64,000 bases of DNA, taken from Longimicrobiales bacterium (lineage in GTDB: Bacteria > Gemmatimonadota > Gemmatimonadetes > Longimicrobiales > Gaopeijiaceae). Each line of letters begins with the position of its first letter. Within the stretch, counting starts at the first letter, position 1. The position numbers were made by a program, and so were the translations under genes. Below are positions 34,185 to 43,071 of this stretch, piece after piece. Location of the stretch: positions 1 through 64,000 of the forward strand of contig JAQWPM010000024.1 of assembly GCA_029245345.1 (NCBI GenBank), read 5' to 3'. The notes beneath the pieces were generated by a model. The model was not told the origin of the DNA. It was given only the letters and a program-made list of their open reading frames with translations, and made no database searches.

Positions 34185-34835
34185 CTACATCCCTTCGAGC
34201 TCCGCGAGTGCTGCCAGGATGTCCTCGTTCTCCGGCCGGACCCGGTAGTTCACCTCGGTGAATTTCCAGTGCACGCGGCCCTCCTTGTCGATCACATAGG
34301 CCGTTGGATGCGGAATCGCGCGTCCTTTGCCGTCTTCGCTGTTGAAGAGCCCGTACCGATTGATGATCGTCGCGTCCGGGTCGGACAACAGCGCGAAGTC
34401 GATCATGTAGCCGTCGTTTTCTTCGGCCACCCGATCGACCATCATTTGGAGCATTTCCGGACCGTCTGAAGAAAGTGCGAGGATCTCAGTCCCTTCGCGC
34501 TGTTCCGGGGTCATGAAGTCTTGCAGCTCACCGAGCTGCTTAGCGCAGTAGGGTCACCAGTGGCCTCGGTAGAAGAGCAGCACAACGTTCTTTTCCCCGC
34601 GGAAACTCGAGAGCGTGGCGACCGGCCCGGCCAGTGTATTGGCGGAAAAGTCGGGTGCCATATCCCCGGCTTGGACCCGCTCGAGGTCCACACCGAGTAG
34701 GTCGAGCCCGTCCACGGGGCCCAACACGATTTCCTTCATCTCTTCCACCACGGCTTCGGCTGTCTCATCTGCCACCCCACATCCGCCCATCCCGACAACG
34801 CCCGCTGCGATGAGTGAGAATGCGTAACGTCGCAT
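34185..34835 (-). CDS. Selenocysteine-containing lipoprotein peroxiredoxin (AhpC/TSA family)
   Basis: 216 residues from ATG 34835 (GGAG 6 bases upstream), with an in-frame TGA at 34554-34556 read as selenocysteine 94. Signal peptide lipobox GMGGC (Cys about 19) predicts a membrane-anchored periplasmic protein. The thioredoxin fold follows: GDMAPDFSANTLAG, VVLLFYRGHW, Sec94, Pro, Tyr, Cys97, then KQLGELQDF and, after TGA, an uninterrupted domain (EILALSSDG, FALLSDPDATI, HPTAYVIDKEG). The redox site U-P-Y-C is in the position where relatives have C-P-F-C. Without readthrough, both halves would be unusable. It should reduce peroxides or disulphides at the cell surface. Confidence 0.92.
34523..34556 (-). 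promoter_or_regulatory. UGA codon and SECIS-like hairpin of the peroxiredoxin gene
   Basis: On the minus strand, TGA (34556-34554) is followed after 14 bases by GCAGCTC (34539-34533), a GGT loop (34532-34530) and GAGCTGC (34529-34523): a perfect 7-bp stem. The loop begins 22 bases after the UGA. A short stem with a G-rich (GGU) apical loop at about this distance is the hallmark of bacterial SECIS elements bound by SelB. Confidence 0.8.
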
Positions 34836-35045
34836 TCGGTTCTCCACAGTTGCGTGAGTCCAGCAGTCCATATTCTTCGACACCCTATAGAGTCTTCTTG
34901 CTGAGCGCCAAGCCGTAGGAGTCGGTAGTGGTTCCTCGTGTTTCCGGATTCGTTTGACGGGACCGTACTCGGTCTCGACTTTCCTCAGCCTACATGCATG
35001 CGGTCAATCACGTCGATGGGCCCAGAACATTAAGGAGTGAACCCG

Positions 35046-37859
35046 ATGCCCGGTTCGCGTCTCGTCCGACTTTTCTTCGTCTTTCTTGCTGCCGGTTCGT
35101 CTGTGCCGACCACTGTGGTGGCTCAGGAAGACACTCCAGTCGTCAATCAGTCCGACAATGTTTTGCTTCGGCCTATGGTATGGCGTTCGATCGGCCCCAT
35201 CGGACAGGGCGGACGAGTTGACGACATCGCGGTCCGTTCGGACGATCCGTTCACCTACTATGTGGGCTTTGCCACGGGTGGGCTCTGGAAGACCGTAAAC
35301 AACGGGACGACGTTCGAGCCGATCTTCGACGAATACGAGACGCACTCGGTCGGAGCGCTCGGTATATCCATGTCGGATCCCGACGTGCTTTACGTGGGCA
35401 CTGGAGAGTCGAACAATCGACAAAGTTCTTCCTTCGGCGCGGGCATGTACAAGACAACGAACGGAGGTGAGACCTTCACCTTCGTCGGTCTTCGCGAGAC
35501 CCAGTCGATCTCGCGGGTCATCGTGCATCCCACGGACCCCAACACGGTCTGGGTTGCGGCGAACGGCGCTCTCTTCAGCGCCAGCTCTGAACGCGGCGTG
35601 TTTAAGACGACTGACGGTGGCGCGACATGGGACCATGTGCTGTCCATCGACGAGAACACCGGCGCCACGGACCTCATCATCAAGCCGAACGATCCTGATC
35701 ACCTGATGGCGGCAACCTACCAACGCCGCCGCAGTGCCTGTTGCTTCGTGGGTGGTGGTGAAGGAAGCGGGATCTGGGCTTCTGGTGACGCCGGAGATAC
35801 GTGGAGCAGAGTGGAGGGGAATGGTCTGCCGAACGGCACGATGGGCCGAATCGCACTGGCGACGACCCCCGCGAACCCGGATATGATCTACGCCCAGATC
35901 GAGGTCGCCGCGGACAACGAGCGCGAACTCAACGACGATGAACGTTCGGCTTGGCAGACGCTCATTCGTGAACAGAACCCACCGGACGATCAGCAGTGGA
36001 ACGGGGTGTGGCGCTCTATGGACGGAGGCCAGAGCTGGCAATTCCGCAGCAATGAGAACGGGCGGCCGATGTACTTCAGCCAGATTCGTGTCTCGCCGAC
36101 AGACCCCGAACTTCTCTACACGGTAGACCAGCAGGTCGCGAAGTCCCGTGACGGAGGACGCACGTGGGAGACTCTCACGGGCTTCGGACACGTGGATCAG
36201 CACGCGTTGTGGATCAACCCTGCCAATCACGATCACATCATGATCGGGAACGATGGCTCCATCGACGTCTCTTACGATCAGGGTGAGAACTGGGAGTCGA
36301 TTCGCACGTGGGCTGTAGGCCAGCCCTATCATGCGTCAGTCGATATGCAGCGGCCGTACAACGTTTGCACGGGCCTACAGGACAATGGGACCTGGTGCGG
36401 ACCCAGCTCGGTCCGCGCTGGCAACATCCTGCCCCAAGACTGGTTCAACGCCGGGGGAGGAGATGGCTTCTATACCCAAATCGACCCCACCAACCCGGAC
36501 ATCATCTACTCCGAGTCTCAGAACGGGAACGTGCGGCGCATCAACCTGGCGACCGGTGAGCAGCCGAGCATTCGTCCCCGTGGAACGGGTGGCCGTGGCG
36601 GTGGGGGTCCGAACATTGTCCCGGCGCCTTCAGCCACGGATCAGATCCGCTGGAACTGGAACACGCCCATTCTCCTCTCCCCGCACAATCCGAGCACGGT
36701 CTATGTTGCCGGGAATCGCTTCTTCATCTCCCGTGATCGAGGTGATACATGGACCATGTCAGAGGACCTTTCCAAGAACATCGATCGTGACGAGATCGAC
36801 CTGATGGGTGTGCAGAACGATGTGCCGCGCTGTGCACAGCTCAATCGTGGTATCGAGTGCAACCTCTCCCGCAACGATGGTGTGACGATGTGGAGCGCTG
36901 GTGTCACCGTTGCGGAGTCGCCTATCCAGCCAGGCGTTCTTTGGATGGGCACGGACGACGGCAACATCCAAGTCAGTCAGAACGGTGGCGCGACGTGGAC
37001 CGAGGTGAGCCGCAATCTCCCGGGTGGGACCACGCAGTACTACGTGTCTCGGGTGGAGGCTTCTCATCACGATGTGGCAACGGCCTATGTCTCCATTGAC
37101 GGGCACAAGTCAGGTGACCTCAAACCGTATGTCTACGTGACGCGCGACTACGGGCAGACTTGGCAGGATATCAAGTCCAATCTCCCGGACTTCGGGAATG
37201 TGAATACGATCCGTCAGGATCCGCGCAACGCGAACATTCTATACGCGGGCACCGAGTTCGGCTTCTTCATCTCGGGTGACGACGGGCAAGAATGGCACAG
37301 GTTCATGAACGGCCTGCCGGTTGTCCGGATCGACGATGTGCTGGTGCATCCTAGAGACAACGATCTCGTGCTGTCGACCCATGGCCGGTCCATCTACGTC
37401 ATGGATGACATCACCGCTCTCCAGGATGTTACGACGGAGATTCTCGAAGAGGAGTTTCACCTTTTCGAACCACGTGAGTCGGTCCAGTGGAAGTTGGACC
37501 GACGCTCGAACCGGTCGGTCACGGGTGACAAGAACTGGGAGGGTGAGAACGCACCGGTGGGCTCCGCGATCCACTACTACCTGGAGGACGCTGCAAGCGG
37601 TGACGTCACGATCACGATTACGGATGCCGTGACGGGGGAGGTCTTCCGGTCCATAGAAGGCACCGGTGTTGCCGGCCTGAACCGTGTGCAGTGGGACCTA
37701 CGGAGTAATCCGCCCGAGAACGGTCGTGGCGGCGGTGGCGGCTTCGGCCGGAACCGTGGTCAGCCAGCGACCCCGGGCGTCTACCGCGTGACCGTTTCGG
37801 TGAACGGCGATGACTACACTACGACCGTCCGTGTCCTCGAAGACCTGTGGATGAACTGA
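35046..37859 (+). CDS. Large secreted BNR/sortilin-type repeat protein
   Basis: 937 residues from ATG 35046, with AAGGAG 8 bases upstream; a GTG at 35037 overlaps that site and is less likely. Signal peptide about 1-28 (ends VVAQE). The body is a series of beta-propeller repeats with Asp-box-like motifs such as TTDGGATW, SGDAGDTW, SRDGGRTW, SRDRGDTW, SQNGGATW and TRDYGQTW, spaced through residues 130-760. A Gly-rich stretch and a C-terminal beta-sandwich-like domain follow. Similar proteins are called VPS10, exo-sialidase-like or WD40/BNR proteins, usually without proven activity. Next to an S9 peptidase with only 4 bases between, so a joint role at the cell surface is possible. Confidence 0.85.
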   Translation: MPGSRLVRLFFVFLAAGSSVPTTVVAQEDTPVVNQSDNVLLRPMVWRSIGPIGQGGRVDDIAVRSDDPFTYYVGFATGGLWKTVNNGTTFEPIFDEYETHSVGALGISMSDPDVLYVGTGESNNRQSSSFGAGMYKTTNGGETFTFVGLRETQSISRVIVHPTDPNTVWVAANGALFSASSERGVFKTTDGGATWDHVLSIDENTGATDLIIKPNDPDHLMAATYQRRRSACCFVGGGEGSGIWASGDAGDTWSRVEGNGLPNGTMGRIALATTPANPDMIYAQIEVAADNERELNDDERSAWQTLIREQNPPDDQQWNGVWRSMDGGQSWQFRSNENGRPMYFSQIRVSPTDPELLYTVDQQVAKSRDGGRTWETLTGFGHVDQHALWINPANHDHIMIGNDGSIDVSYDQGENWESIRTWAVGQPYHASVDMQRPYNVCTGLQDNGTWCGPSSVRAGNILPQDWFNAGGGDGFYTQIDPTNPDIIYSESQNGNVRRINLATGEQPSIRPRGTGGRGGGGPNIVPAPSATDQIRWNWNTPILLSPHNPSTVYVAGNRFFISRDRGDTWTMSEDLSKNIDRDEIDLMGVQNDVPRCAQLNRGIECNLSRNDGVTMWSAGVTVAESPIQPGVLWMGTDDGNIQVSQNGGATWTEVSRNLPGGTTQYYVSRVEASHHDVATAYVSIDGHKSGDLKPYVYVTRDYGQTWQDIKSNLPDFGNVNTIRQDPRNANILYAGTEFGFFISGDDGQEWHRFMNGLPVVRIDDVLVHPRDNDLVLSTHGRSIYVMDDITALQDVTTEILEEEFHLFEPRESVQWKLDRRSNRSVTGDKNWEGENAPVGSAIHYYLEDAASGDVTITITDAVTGEVFRSIEGTGVAGLNRVQWDLRSNPPENGRGGGGGFGRNRGQPATPGVYRVTVSVNGDDYTTTVRVLEDLWMN

Positions 37860-37863
37860 TGAC

Positions 37864-39993
37864 ATGATGAGCTTTAAAATGAAGCGATTGGCTCGAGGAC
37901 TCGGTGCGCTAGCCCTCGTCGCGCTCCTTGCGGCGTGTAGCGAGCGATACCCGCCACCGCCGGACGCACGGATTGATCCGGTAGTGGACGTCATCCAGGG
38001 CATCGAGTTCGTCGACAACTACAGATGGCTCGAGGATCAGGAATCGGCGGAGACCCGCTCCTGGATCGACGCTCAAAATGCCTACGCGGAGACCATCGTG
38101 GGGCAGGGGCCCGTCCGTGAGCATCTCCGCGCGATTCTGAGGGATCGCCTCGACGAGGACAACGTCGGTGGGACAAGGAAGATCGGCGACTTCGAGTACT
38201 TCACCATGAGGCGGCAGGGCGAAGAGGTTCCGGTGATCTATCGCAGGCCAGCCCCGGCGGACGACGACGAAGCCGAGGAGCCCACGGTGGATGAGGAGTA
38301 CGAGGTCTTCATGGACCCGGTGGACCTAGATCCCACGTATCGAACGTTGATCGAGATGATGGGTGCGTCACCGGATCAGACGCTGATGCTCTATTCAATC
38401 CGACAGGGCGGCGCGGACGAGTTAGAGATCCGCATCAGAAATCTCGAGACGGGTGAGGACCTTCCCGATTATCTCCCCAACGCTCTATACGGTGGTGTGC
38501 AGTTCGACGAAGAGGGCACGGGCTTCTACTACACGCACAGGTCACGCGTCGATGGGCCGCGCGTCCGCCATCACACGCTGGGTGAGGACTCGTCCGAGGA
38601 CGAGGAAATTTGGGGTGAGGGTTATGGCCCGGAGGTGTTTGCTAGTATGAATCGAGTGGGAGGGGGCCGGTATCGGCTCTATTCGGCGCAACACGGCTGG
38701 GCCCGCAGTGATCACTTTATTCAGACCGGCGATGGCGCGATACGTACCATCGTTGAAGGCGTCCCGGCACACTTTCAAGTCCGCTTTCGGGGCGGTCAGC
38801 TTTTCATCCGGACGGACCATGAAGCATCTAATTTTCGACTCGTTGTAGCCGATCCAGACAACCCGACCCCCGATGCTTGGTCCGAACTGATCCCTGAGAG
38901 CGAGGATCTTCTCGAGAGCTACCAGTTTGTGGGAGACAAGATCGTCGCGATCTACCTGCACGAAGTGGAAAACCGTGTGCGGGTCTTTGAGATGGACGGC
39001 ACGCCCGTTGGTGAGGTCTCCGTACCGGAACAGTCGACCGTCTCTGTCAGAGGCGCAGGTGACGGAAAGGCGACACTCACAGTGGTCGGATACCTGACGC
39101 CTGCCACGGAGTATGAGGTCGATCTGGAGACTTTGGAGGTCGAAATGACGGAGCCTCCGGAAGGTTCTCCAGAGGGATTCGAAGTCACTAAGCTCTGGTT
39201 CACTTCGACTGGGGGTGCACGAGCTCCGGTGTATGTGATGCATCGCGCCGGAATCGCACTCGACGGAAGCCACCCGACAATCTTGAACGGCTACGGTGGT
39301 TTCACATCGAACATCAAGCCGAGCTTCTCGACGACACGCATGGCGTGGCTGGAGATGGGTGGGGTCTACGCGGTGGCAACGCTCCGGGGCGGGACCGAAT
39401 TCGGGGAAGCGTGGCACCAAGACGGCATGCTCGAGAACAAGCAGCACGTCTTCGACGACTTCATCGCCGCCGCGGAGATGCTGATCGACGAAGGGTACAC
39501 GACCCCTGACCATCTCGGCAGCAACGGTGGCAGCAACGGTGGACTGCTCGTGGCTGCTGCGATGACGCAGCGACCGGATCTCTTCCGGGCCGTGTTATGC
39601 ACCTATCCTGATCTGGACATGGTTCGGTTCTATGCATTCCAGGAGACGAACAACATGCCGGCACTGCTCGAATACGGTGATTCTCGTATTCCCGAACACT
39701 TCGACGTGATCCGTCAGTACTCACCCTATCAGGCGGTACGGGACGGGGCCGACTATCCGGCAGTCATGTTGGCTACCGGCGACCTCGACACCCGAGTGCC
39801 ACCGCTGCAAGCCCGACGGATGACTGCGCGACTCCAAGCAGCGACCGCGTCCGGGCTTCCCGTGATCCTCTGGTACGACGCCCGCGGTGGGCATGCGGCA
39901 GGGCGTGGTCGCCCGATGACCCTACGGATCGAGGATACGGCCCGGGAGCTAACCTTTATGGCGCAGCAGCTGGGTCTTGAGGCTCCCAACTAA
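37864..39993 (+). CDS. Prolyl oligopeptidase-family serine peptidase (S9A), lipoprotein
   Basis: 709 residues. Lipobox LLAACS after a signal segment (Cys about 20) predicts outer or periplasmic membrane anchoring. An N-terminal beta-propeller (about 60-420) is followed by the alpha/beta-hydrolase domain (about 440-709). The nucleophile is in NGGSNGGLL, the Asp in GDLDTRVPP and the His in RGGHAAGRGR. S9A enzymes cut after Pro in short peptides. Four bases separate it from the BNR protein, so the two are probably co-transcribed. Confidence 0.95.
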   Translation: MMSFKMKRLARGLGALALVALLAACSERYPPPPDARIDPVVDVIQGIEFVDNYRWLEDQESAETRSWIDAQNAYAETIVGQGPVREHLRAILRDRLDEDNVGGTRKIGDFEYFTMRRQGEEVPVIYRRPAPADDDEAEEPTVDEEYEVFMDPVDLDPTYRTLIEMMGASPDQTLMLYSIRQGGADELEIRIRNLETGEDLPDYLPNALYGGVQFDEEGTGFYYTHRSRVDGPRVRHHTLGEDSSEDEEIWGEGYGPEVFASMNRVGGGRYRLYSAQHGWARSDHFIQTGDGAIRTIVEGVPAHFQVRFRGGQLFIRTDHEASNFRLVVADPDNPTPDAWSELIPESEDLLESYQFVGDKIVAIYLHEVENRVRVFEMDGTPVGEVSVPEQSTVSVRGAGDGKATLTVVGYLTPATEYEVDLETLEVEMTEPPEGSPEGFEVTKLWFTSTGGARAPVYVMHRAGIALDGSHPTILNGYGGFTSNIKPSFSTTRMAWLEMGGVYAVATLRGGTEFGEAWHQDGMLENKQHVFDDFIAAAEMLIDEGYTTPDHLGSNGGSNGGLLVAAAMTQRPDLFRAVLCTYPDLDMVRFYAFQETNNMPALLEYGDSRIPEHFDVIRQYSPYQAVRDGADYPAVMLATGDLDTRVPPLQARRMTARLQAATASGLPVILWYDARGGHAAGRGRPMTLRIEDTARELTFMAQQLGLEAPN

Positions 39994-40976
39994 CGTTTCG
40001 CGAGCAGGTCCGCCACGATCAAACTGCCGTGCTGTCGGCCGTTTTCGATGAAGACCTTGTTGGCGTTGTGACCGGCAGCAATAACCCCCGCGATATAGAG
40101 ACCGGGAGTGTTCGTCTCCATGGTCTCTAAATCGTGATGCGGTTTGCCGGTCTCGTCGTCGATCTCGACGCCGAGACCGCGAAGTGTGGAGTGGTCTGCC
40201 CGCCATCCCGTCATTGCAACGACGAAATCGTTGGAGATCTCGGTTGTGTCGCCTGAAGCATCACTACGGATCACCACTGACGTTGGCTTGATTTCCGTAA
40301 TACGACTGTGCCAGTGCACGCCGATCTCGCCCTTTTCGAGGCGATTGGTGATATCGGGCACGACCCACGGCTTCACCCCGCGATCGATCGTGTCCATGAA
40401 GTGCACAAGCGTGACGCGTGAGCCGTTCCGGTACATCTCGAGTGCCGATTCTACCGCGGAGTTTCCGGCGCCCACGACGAGCACGTCCTGGGCGTAATAT
40501 GCGTACGGTTCGTGGTAGTAGTGGTGGACCTTGTCCAACTCCTCACCGGGTACTTCGAGAAAGTTGGGGTGATGGAAACCACCGGTCGCGAACACAACCG
40601 ATTTGGCACTGAAGATCTCCTGGGTCCCGTCTCGTTTGGACGTGCGTACCGTGAAATCACCTTCGCTTCCTGAGATCTCGTCCACGTTCTGGTACTGACG
40701 GACGTCCACGTCCCAGTGTTCGACAACGCGCCGGTAGTATACGAGCGCCTCACGACGGGTCGGCTTCGACTCGGGGATGGTGAAGGGTACATCTCCCACC
40801 TCGAGCATGAACGCCGTACTAAAGAAGGTCATGTAGTACGGGTAGTTCGTGAGCGACTGGGTGATGCAGCCTCGATCGAAGAGGACACATGACACACCGG
40901 CCTTCTTTGCAGCGGCGCCTACGGCGATGCCGCAGGGGCCAGCGCCGACCACCAAAAGTTCAAGTTTATTGCTCAT
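39990..40976 (-). CDS. YpdA-like (bacillithiol disulphide reductase family) flavoprotein
   Basis: 328 residues from ATG 40976. Two dinucleotide-binding motifs are seen: VVGAGPCGIAVG (FAD, about 8-19) and VVGAGNSAVESAL (NADPH, about 165). FDRGCITQSL and YYMTFFST segments are characteristic of YpdA. In Firmicutes it reduces bacillithiol disulphide, and related proteins occur in bacillithiol-making Bacteroidetes and Gemmatimonadota-like lineages (family knowledge). Whether this organism makes bacillithiol is not shown here. Its stop overlaps the prolyl oligopeptidase stop. Confidence 0.85.
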   Translation of the reverse strand: MSNKLELLVVGAGPCGIAVGAAAKKAGVSCVLFDRGCITQSLTNYPYYMTFFSTAFMLEVGDVPFTIPESKPTRREALVYYRRVVEHWDVDVRQYQNVDEISGSEGDFTVRTSKRDGTQEIFSAKSVVFATGGFHHPNFLEVPGEELDKVHHYYHEPYAYYAQDVLVVGAGNSAVESALEMYRNGSRVTLVHFMDTIDRGVKPWVVPDITNRLEKGEIGVHWHSRITEIKPTSVVIRSDASGDTTEISNDFVVAMTGWRADHSTLRGLGVEIDDETGKPHHDLETMETNTPGLYIAGVIAAGHNANKVFIENGRQHGSLIVADLLAKR

Positions 40977-41105
40977 GCTTGAGACTCTACCTAATCGCCT
41001 GTGCGGGTTCCAGTCACCCGAGCTGGGCCGGGCGATTGCCGTGGGTTGTGCTGCCGCGCACCTTGAAAATTCACGGCGAGAGAACCATCCCGACCTCCAC
41101 GACAT

Positions 41106-41363
41106 ATGACGACTGCTGAGACCGAAGCGCGGAAGGCGCTAAATCGCCTCAGGCGCGCAACCGAGAAAGCAGAGCGAGAGCTCGAGACGCTGACCGGGGC
41201 GCTCCGGCACGCGGAGGGTGGCGATTTTCCTGCGGAGGTTTACGAAGAAGTGGAAGCAGCCGTCCGGCGCGTGCTCGATTTCACCGACGAGGAAGGAGTC
41301 CGGCTGCAGGAGAAGATCCTGCATGCTGGCGGTCTCGAGCCGGGGAGAGTGCGACGTGGGTAA
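41106..41363 (+). CDS. Small predicted coiled-coil protein
   Basis: 85 residues, rich in Arg, Glu and Ala with heptad-like spacing (RKALNRLRRATEKAERELETL), giving a predicted coiled coil from about 5 to 40 and a further helix to 75. No Cys, no signal peptide. It ends 4 bases before the D-aminoacylase-like gene and may share its transcript. Function unknown; gene status is supported only by length, start and position. Confidence 0.5.
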   Translation: MTTAETEARKALNRLRRATEKAERELETLTGALRHAEGGDFPAEVYEEVEAAVRRVLDFTDEEGVRLQEKILHAGGLEPGRVRRG

Positions 41364-41367
41364 GGAC

Positions 41368-43038
41368 ATGAATCGTCGCACCTTCGTGCGAGCGTCGGCC
41401 GTAGCGGGGGCCGGGTCCTTGATTGCTCCCGAGCTCGTGTGCGGCGCGCGACGGGCTGACTTGGTTCTCCGTGGGGCGACAGTGTTCGACGGAACGGGTC
41501 GGGCAGGTCGAGAGGTCGACGTGGGACTCACTGGGGATCGGATCACTGAGATCGGTACGAATGTGGCCGCCGGCTCGAACGAGATCGACCTCCGTGGACT
41601 CGCACTGGCGCCCGGCTTCATCGATGTGCACTCGCACGCGGATATGTCGCTCCTCATCAACAACAACGCCGAGAGCCGCATTCGACAGGGAATCACGCTC
41701 GAAGTTGTAGGACAAGACGGAGGTTCCGTCGGGCCCTGGTCCGACGCGGGGTTCGAAGCCACTCGTGATCGGTACGACCGACAGTATGGAATCGACATCG
41801 ACTTCCGGGATCCGGTCGGCTTTCTCGCTCGAATGGATCGCGAGGGAGCGGCGGTCAACGTTGCTACGATGGTCGGCAACGGTGCATTGCGTGGCTTCGT
41901 GGTCGGCAACGAAGACCGGCCGGCGACGGACGCTGAACTCGCCCGGATGAAGGAGATCCTCAGGGAGCAAATAGCGGGCGGCTGTGTCGGCTTGTCCTCC
42001 GGTCTCGAATATGCGCCGAGCGGATTTGCCGACTCGGCAGAACTCGTCGAACTGGCCACCGTCCTGCGCGGGACGGGCTATCCGTATGCCTCGCACATGA
42101 GGAACGAGGACGACCGGCTGCTTGCCGCGGTTGAGGAAGCGCTCCATGTCGGCCGTCTGGCGGGAGTGCCGGTCCAGATATCGCACCTGAAGGCTCAAGG
42201 CCAACGCAACTACTGGAAAGCAGATGCGGCGCTCCGGCTCATTGAGCAAGCACGGGCGGATGGGGTCGATGTGCACTTCGACCGCTATCCCTACACCGCC
42301 TATTCGACCGGCCTCTCGAATCTATTTCCGTCGTCGTCTCGGTCGGGTGGAAATCAAGCGTTCCTGGCCCGCCTGAGAGATACCGCCACTGCAGGTCGAC
42401 TCGAGGCGCAGGGCCGGGACAAGGTTGCCCTGCTTGGCGATTGGAATTCGGTCCAGATCACCAGCACGAACGAAGCAACATCGTGGGCGCGCGGTCGGCG
42501 AATGGGCGACCTCGCGCAGGAGCGAGGAGTGGAGCCCTATGCTCTGACCCTCGAGTTGCTCGAAGCGAACGGGGGTGGCGTCGGCATGATCGGACATGGA
42601 ATGGGGGAGGAGAATACCGCGAGGATCCTCGCCCACCCGCTCGGCATGATGTGTTCGGATGGGGGTGCATATGCCCCGTATGGCCCGCTCTCGACAGCTT
42701 CTCCGCACCCCAGAGGATACGGTTCTTTTCCTCGGTTGCTCGGCCACTATGTGAGAGACACCTTGGCGCTCACGCTCGAGTCCGCCATCCATAAGGTCAC
42801 GCAGATGCCGGCGCAGAAACTCAAGCTTGACGGACGAGGTGTCATCGAGGTCGGAGCGTTCGCGGATCTAGTCTCGTTCGATCCCGCCACCGTGGCCGAT
42901 CGTGCGACATTTGAGGACCCTCATCAGTACCCGGACGGCATTCCGGTCGTGGTTGTGAATGGAGTGGTGACACTGCGCGACGGTGAACACACGGGCGACC
43001 GTGCTGGGCGCGGAGTGAGGGGTGGTGGAAGCGTGTGA
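41368..43038 (+). CDS. N-acyl-D-amino-acid deacylase-like amidohydrolase
   Basis: 556 residues from ATG 41368. The Tat-like signal is NRRTFVRASAVAGAGSL, so it is probably exported folded. The D-aminoacylase family features are VDVHSHADMSLL (metal His pair), GNGALRGFVVG, GLSSGLEYAPS, YASHMRNED and HLKAQGQRNYWKAD. The C-terminal barrel end has MCSDGGAYAPYG and GAFADLVSFDP. It cleaves N-acyl-D-amino acids or related dipeptides. This matches the D-Ala-peptide interest of the fused VanX protein (inference). Confidence 0.9.
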   Translation: MNRRTFVRASAVAGAGSLIAPELVCGARRADLVLRGATVFDGTGRAGREVDVGLTGDRITEIGTNVAAGSNEIDLRGLALAPGFIDVHSHADMSLLINNNAESRIRQGITLEVVGQDGGSVGPWSDAGFEATRDRYDRQYGIDIDFRDPVGFLARMDREGAAVNVATMVGNGALRGFVVGNEDRPATDAELARMKEILREQIAGGCVGLSSGLEYAPSGFADSAELVELATVLRGTGYPYASHMRNEDDRLLAAVEEALHVGRLAGVPVQISHLKAQGQRNYWKADAALRLIEQARADGVDVHFDRYPYTAYSTGLSNLFPSSSRSGGNQAFLARLRDTATAGRLEAQGRDKVALLGDWNSVQITSTNEATSWARGRRMGDLAQERGVEPYALTLELLEANGGGVGMIGHGMGEENTARILAHPLGMMCSDGGAYAPYGPLSTASPHPRGYGSFPRLLGHYVRDTLALTLESAIHKVTQMPAQKLKLDGRGVIEVGAFADLVSFDPATVADRATFEDPHQYPDGIPVVVVNGVVTLRDGEHTGDRAGRGVRGGGSV

Positions 43039-43071
43039 TGACGCACACAAGGAGGCCGGCTACCGGCTGAT

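Noticed and set aside
34185-34883. Two separate hypothetical genes or a nonsense-mutated peroxiredoxin.
   Set aside because: The stop is TGA precisely at the catalytic Cys codon, with a SECIS-like hairpin, and selD shows the same pattern; selenocysteine is simpler.
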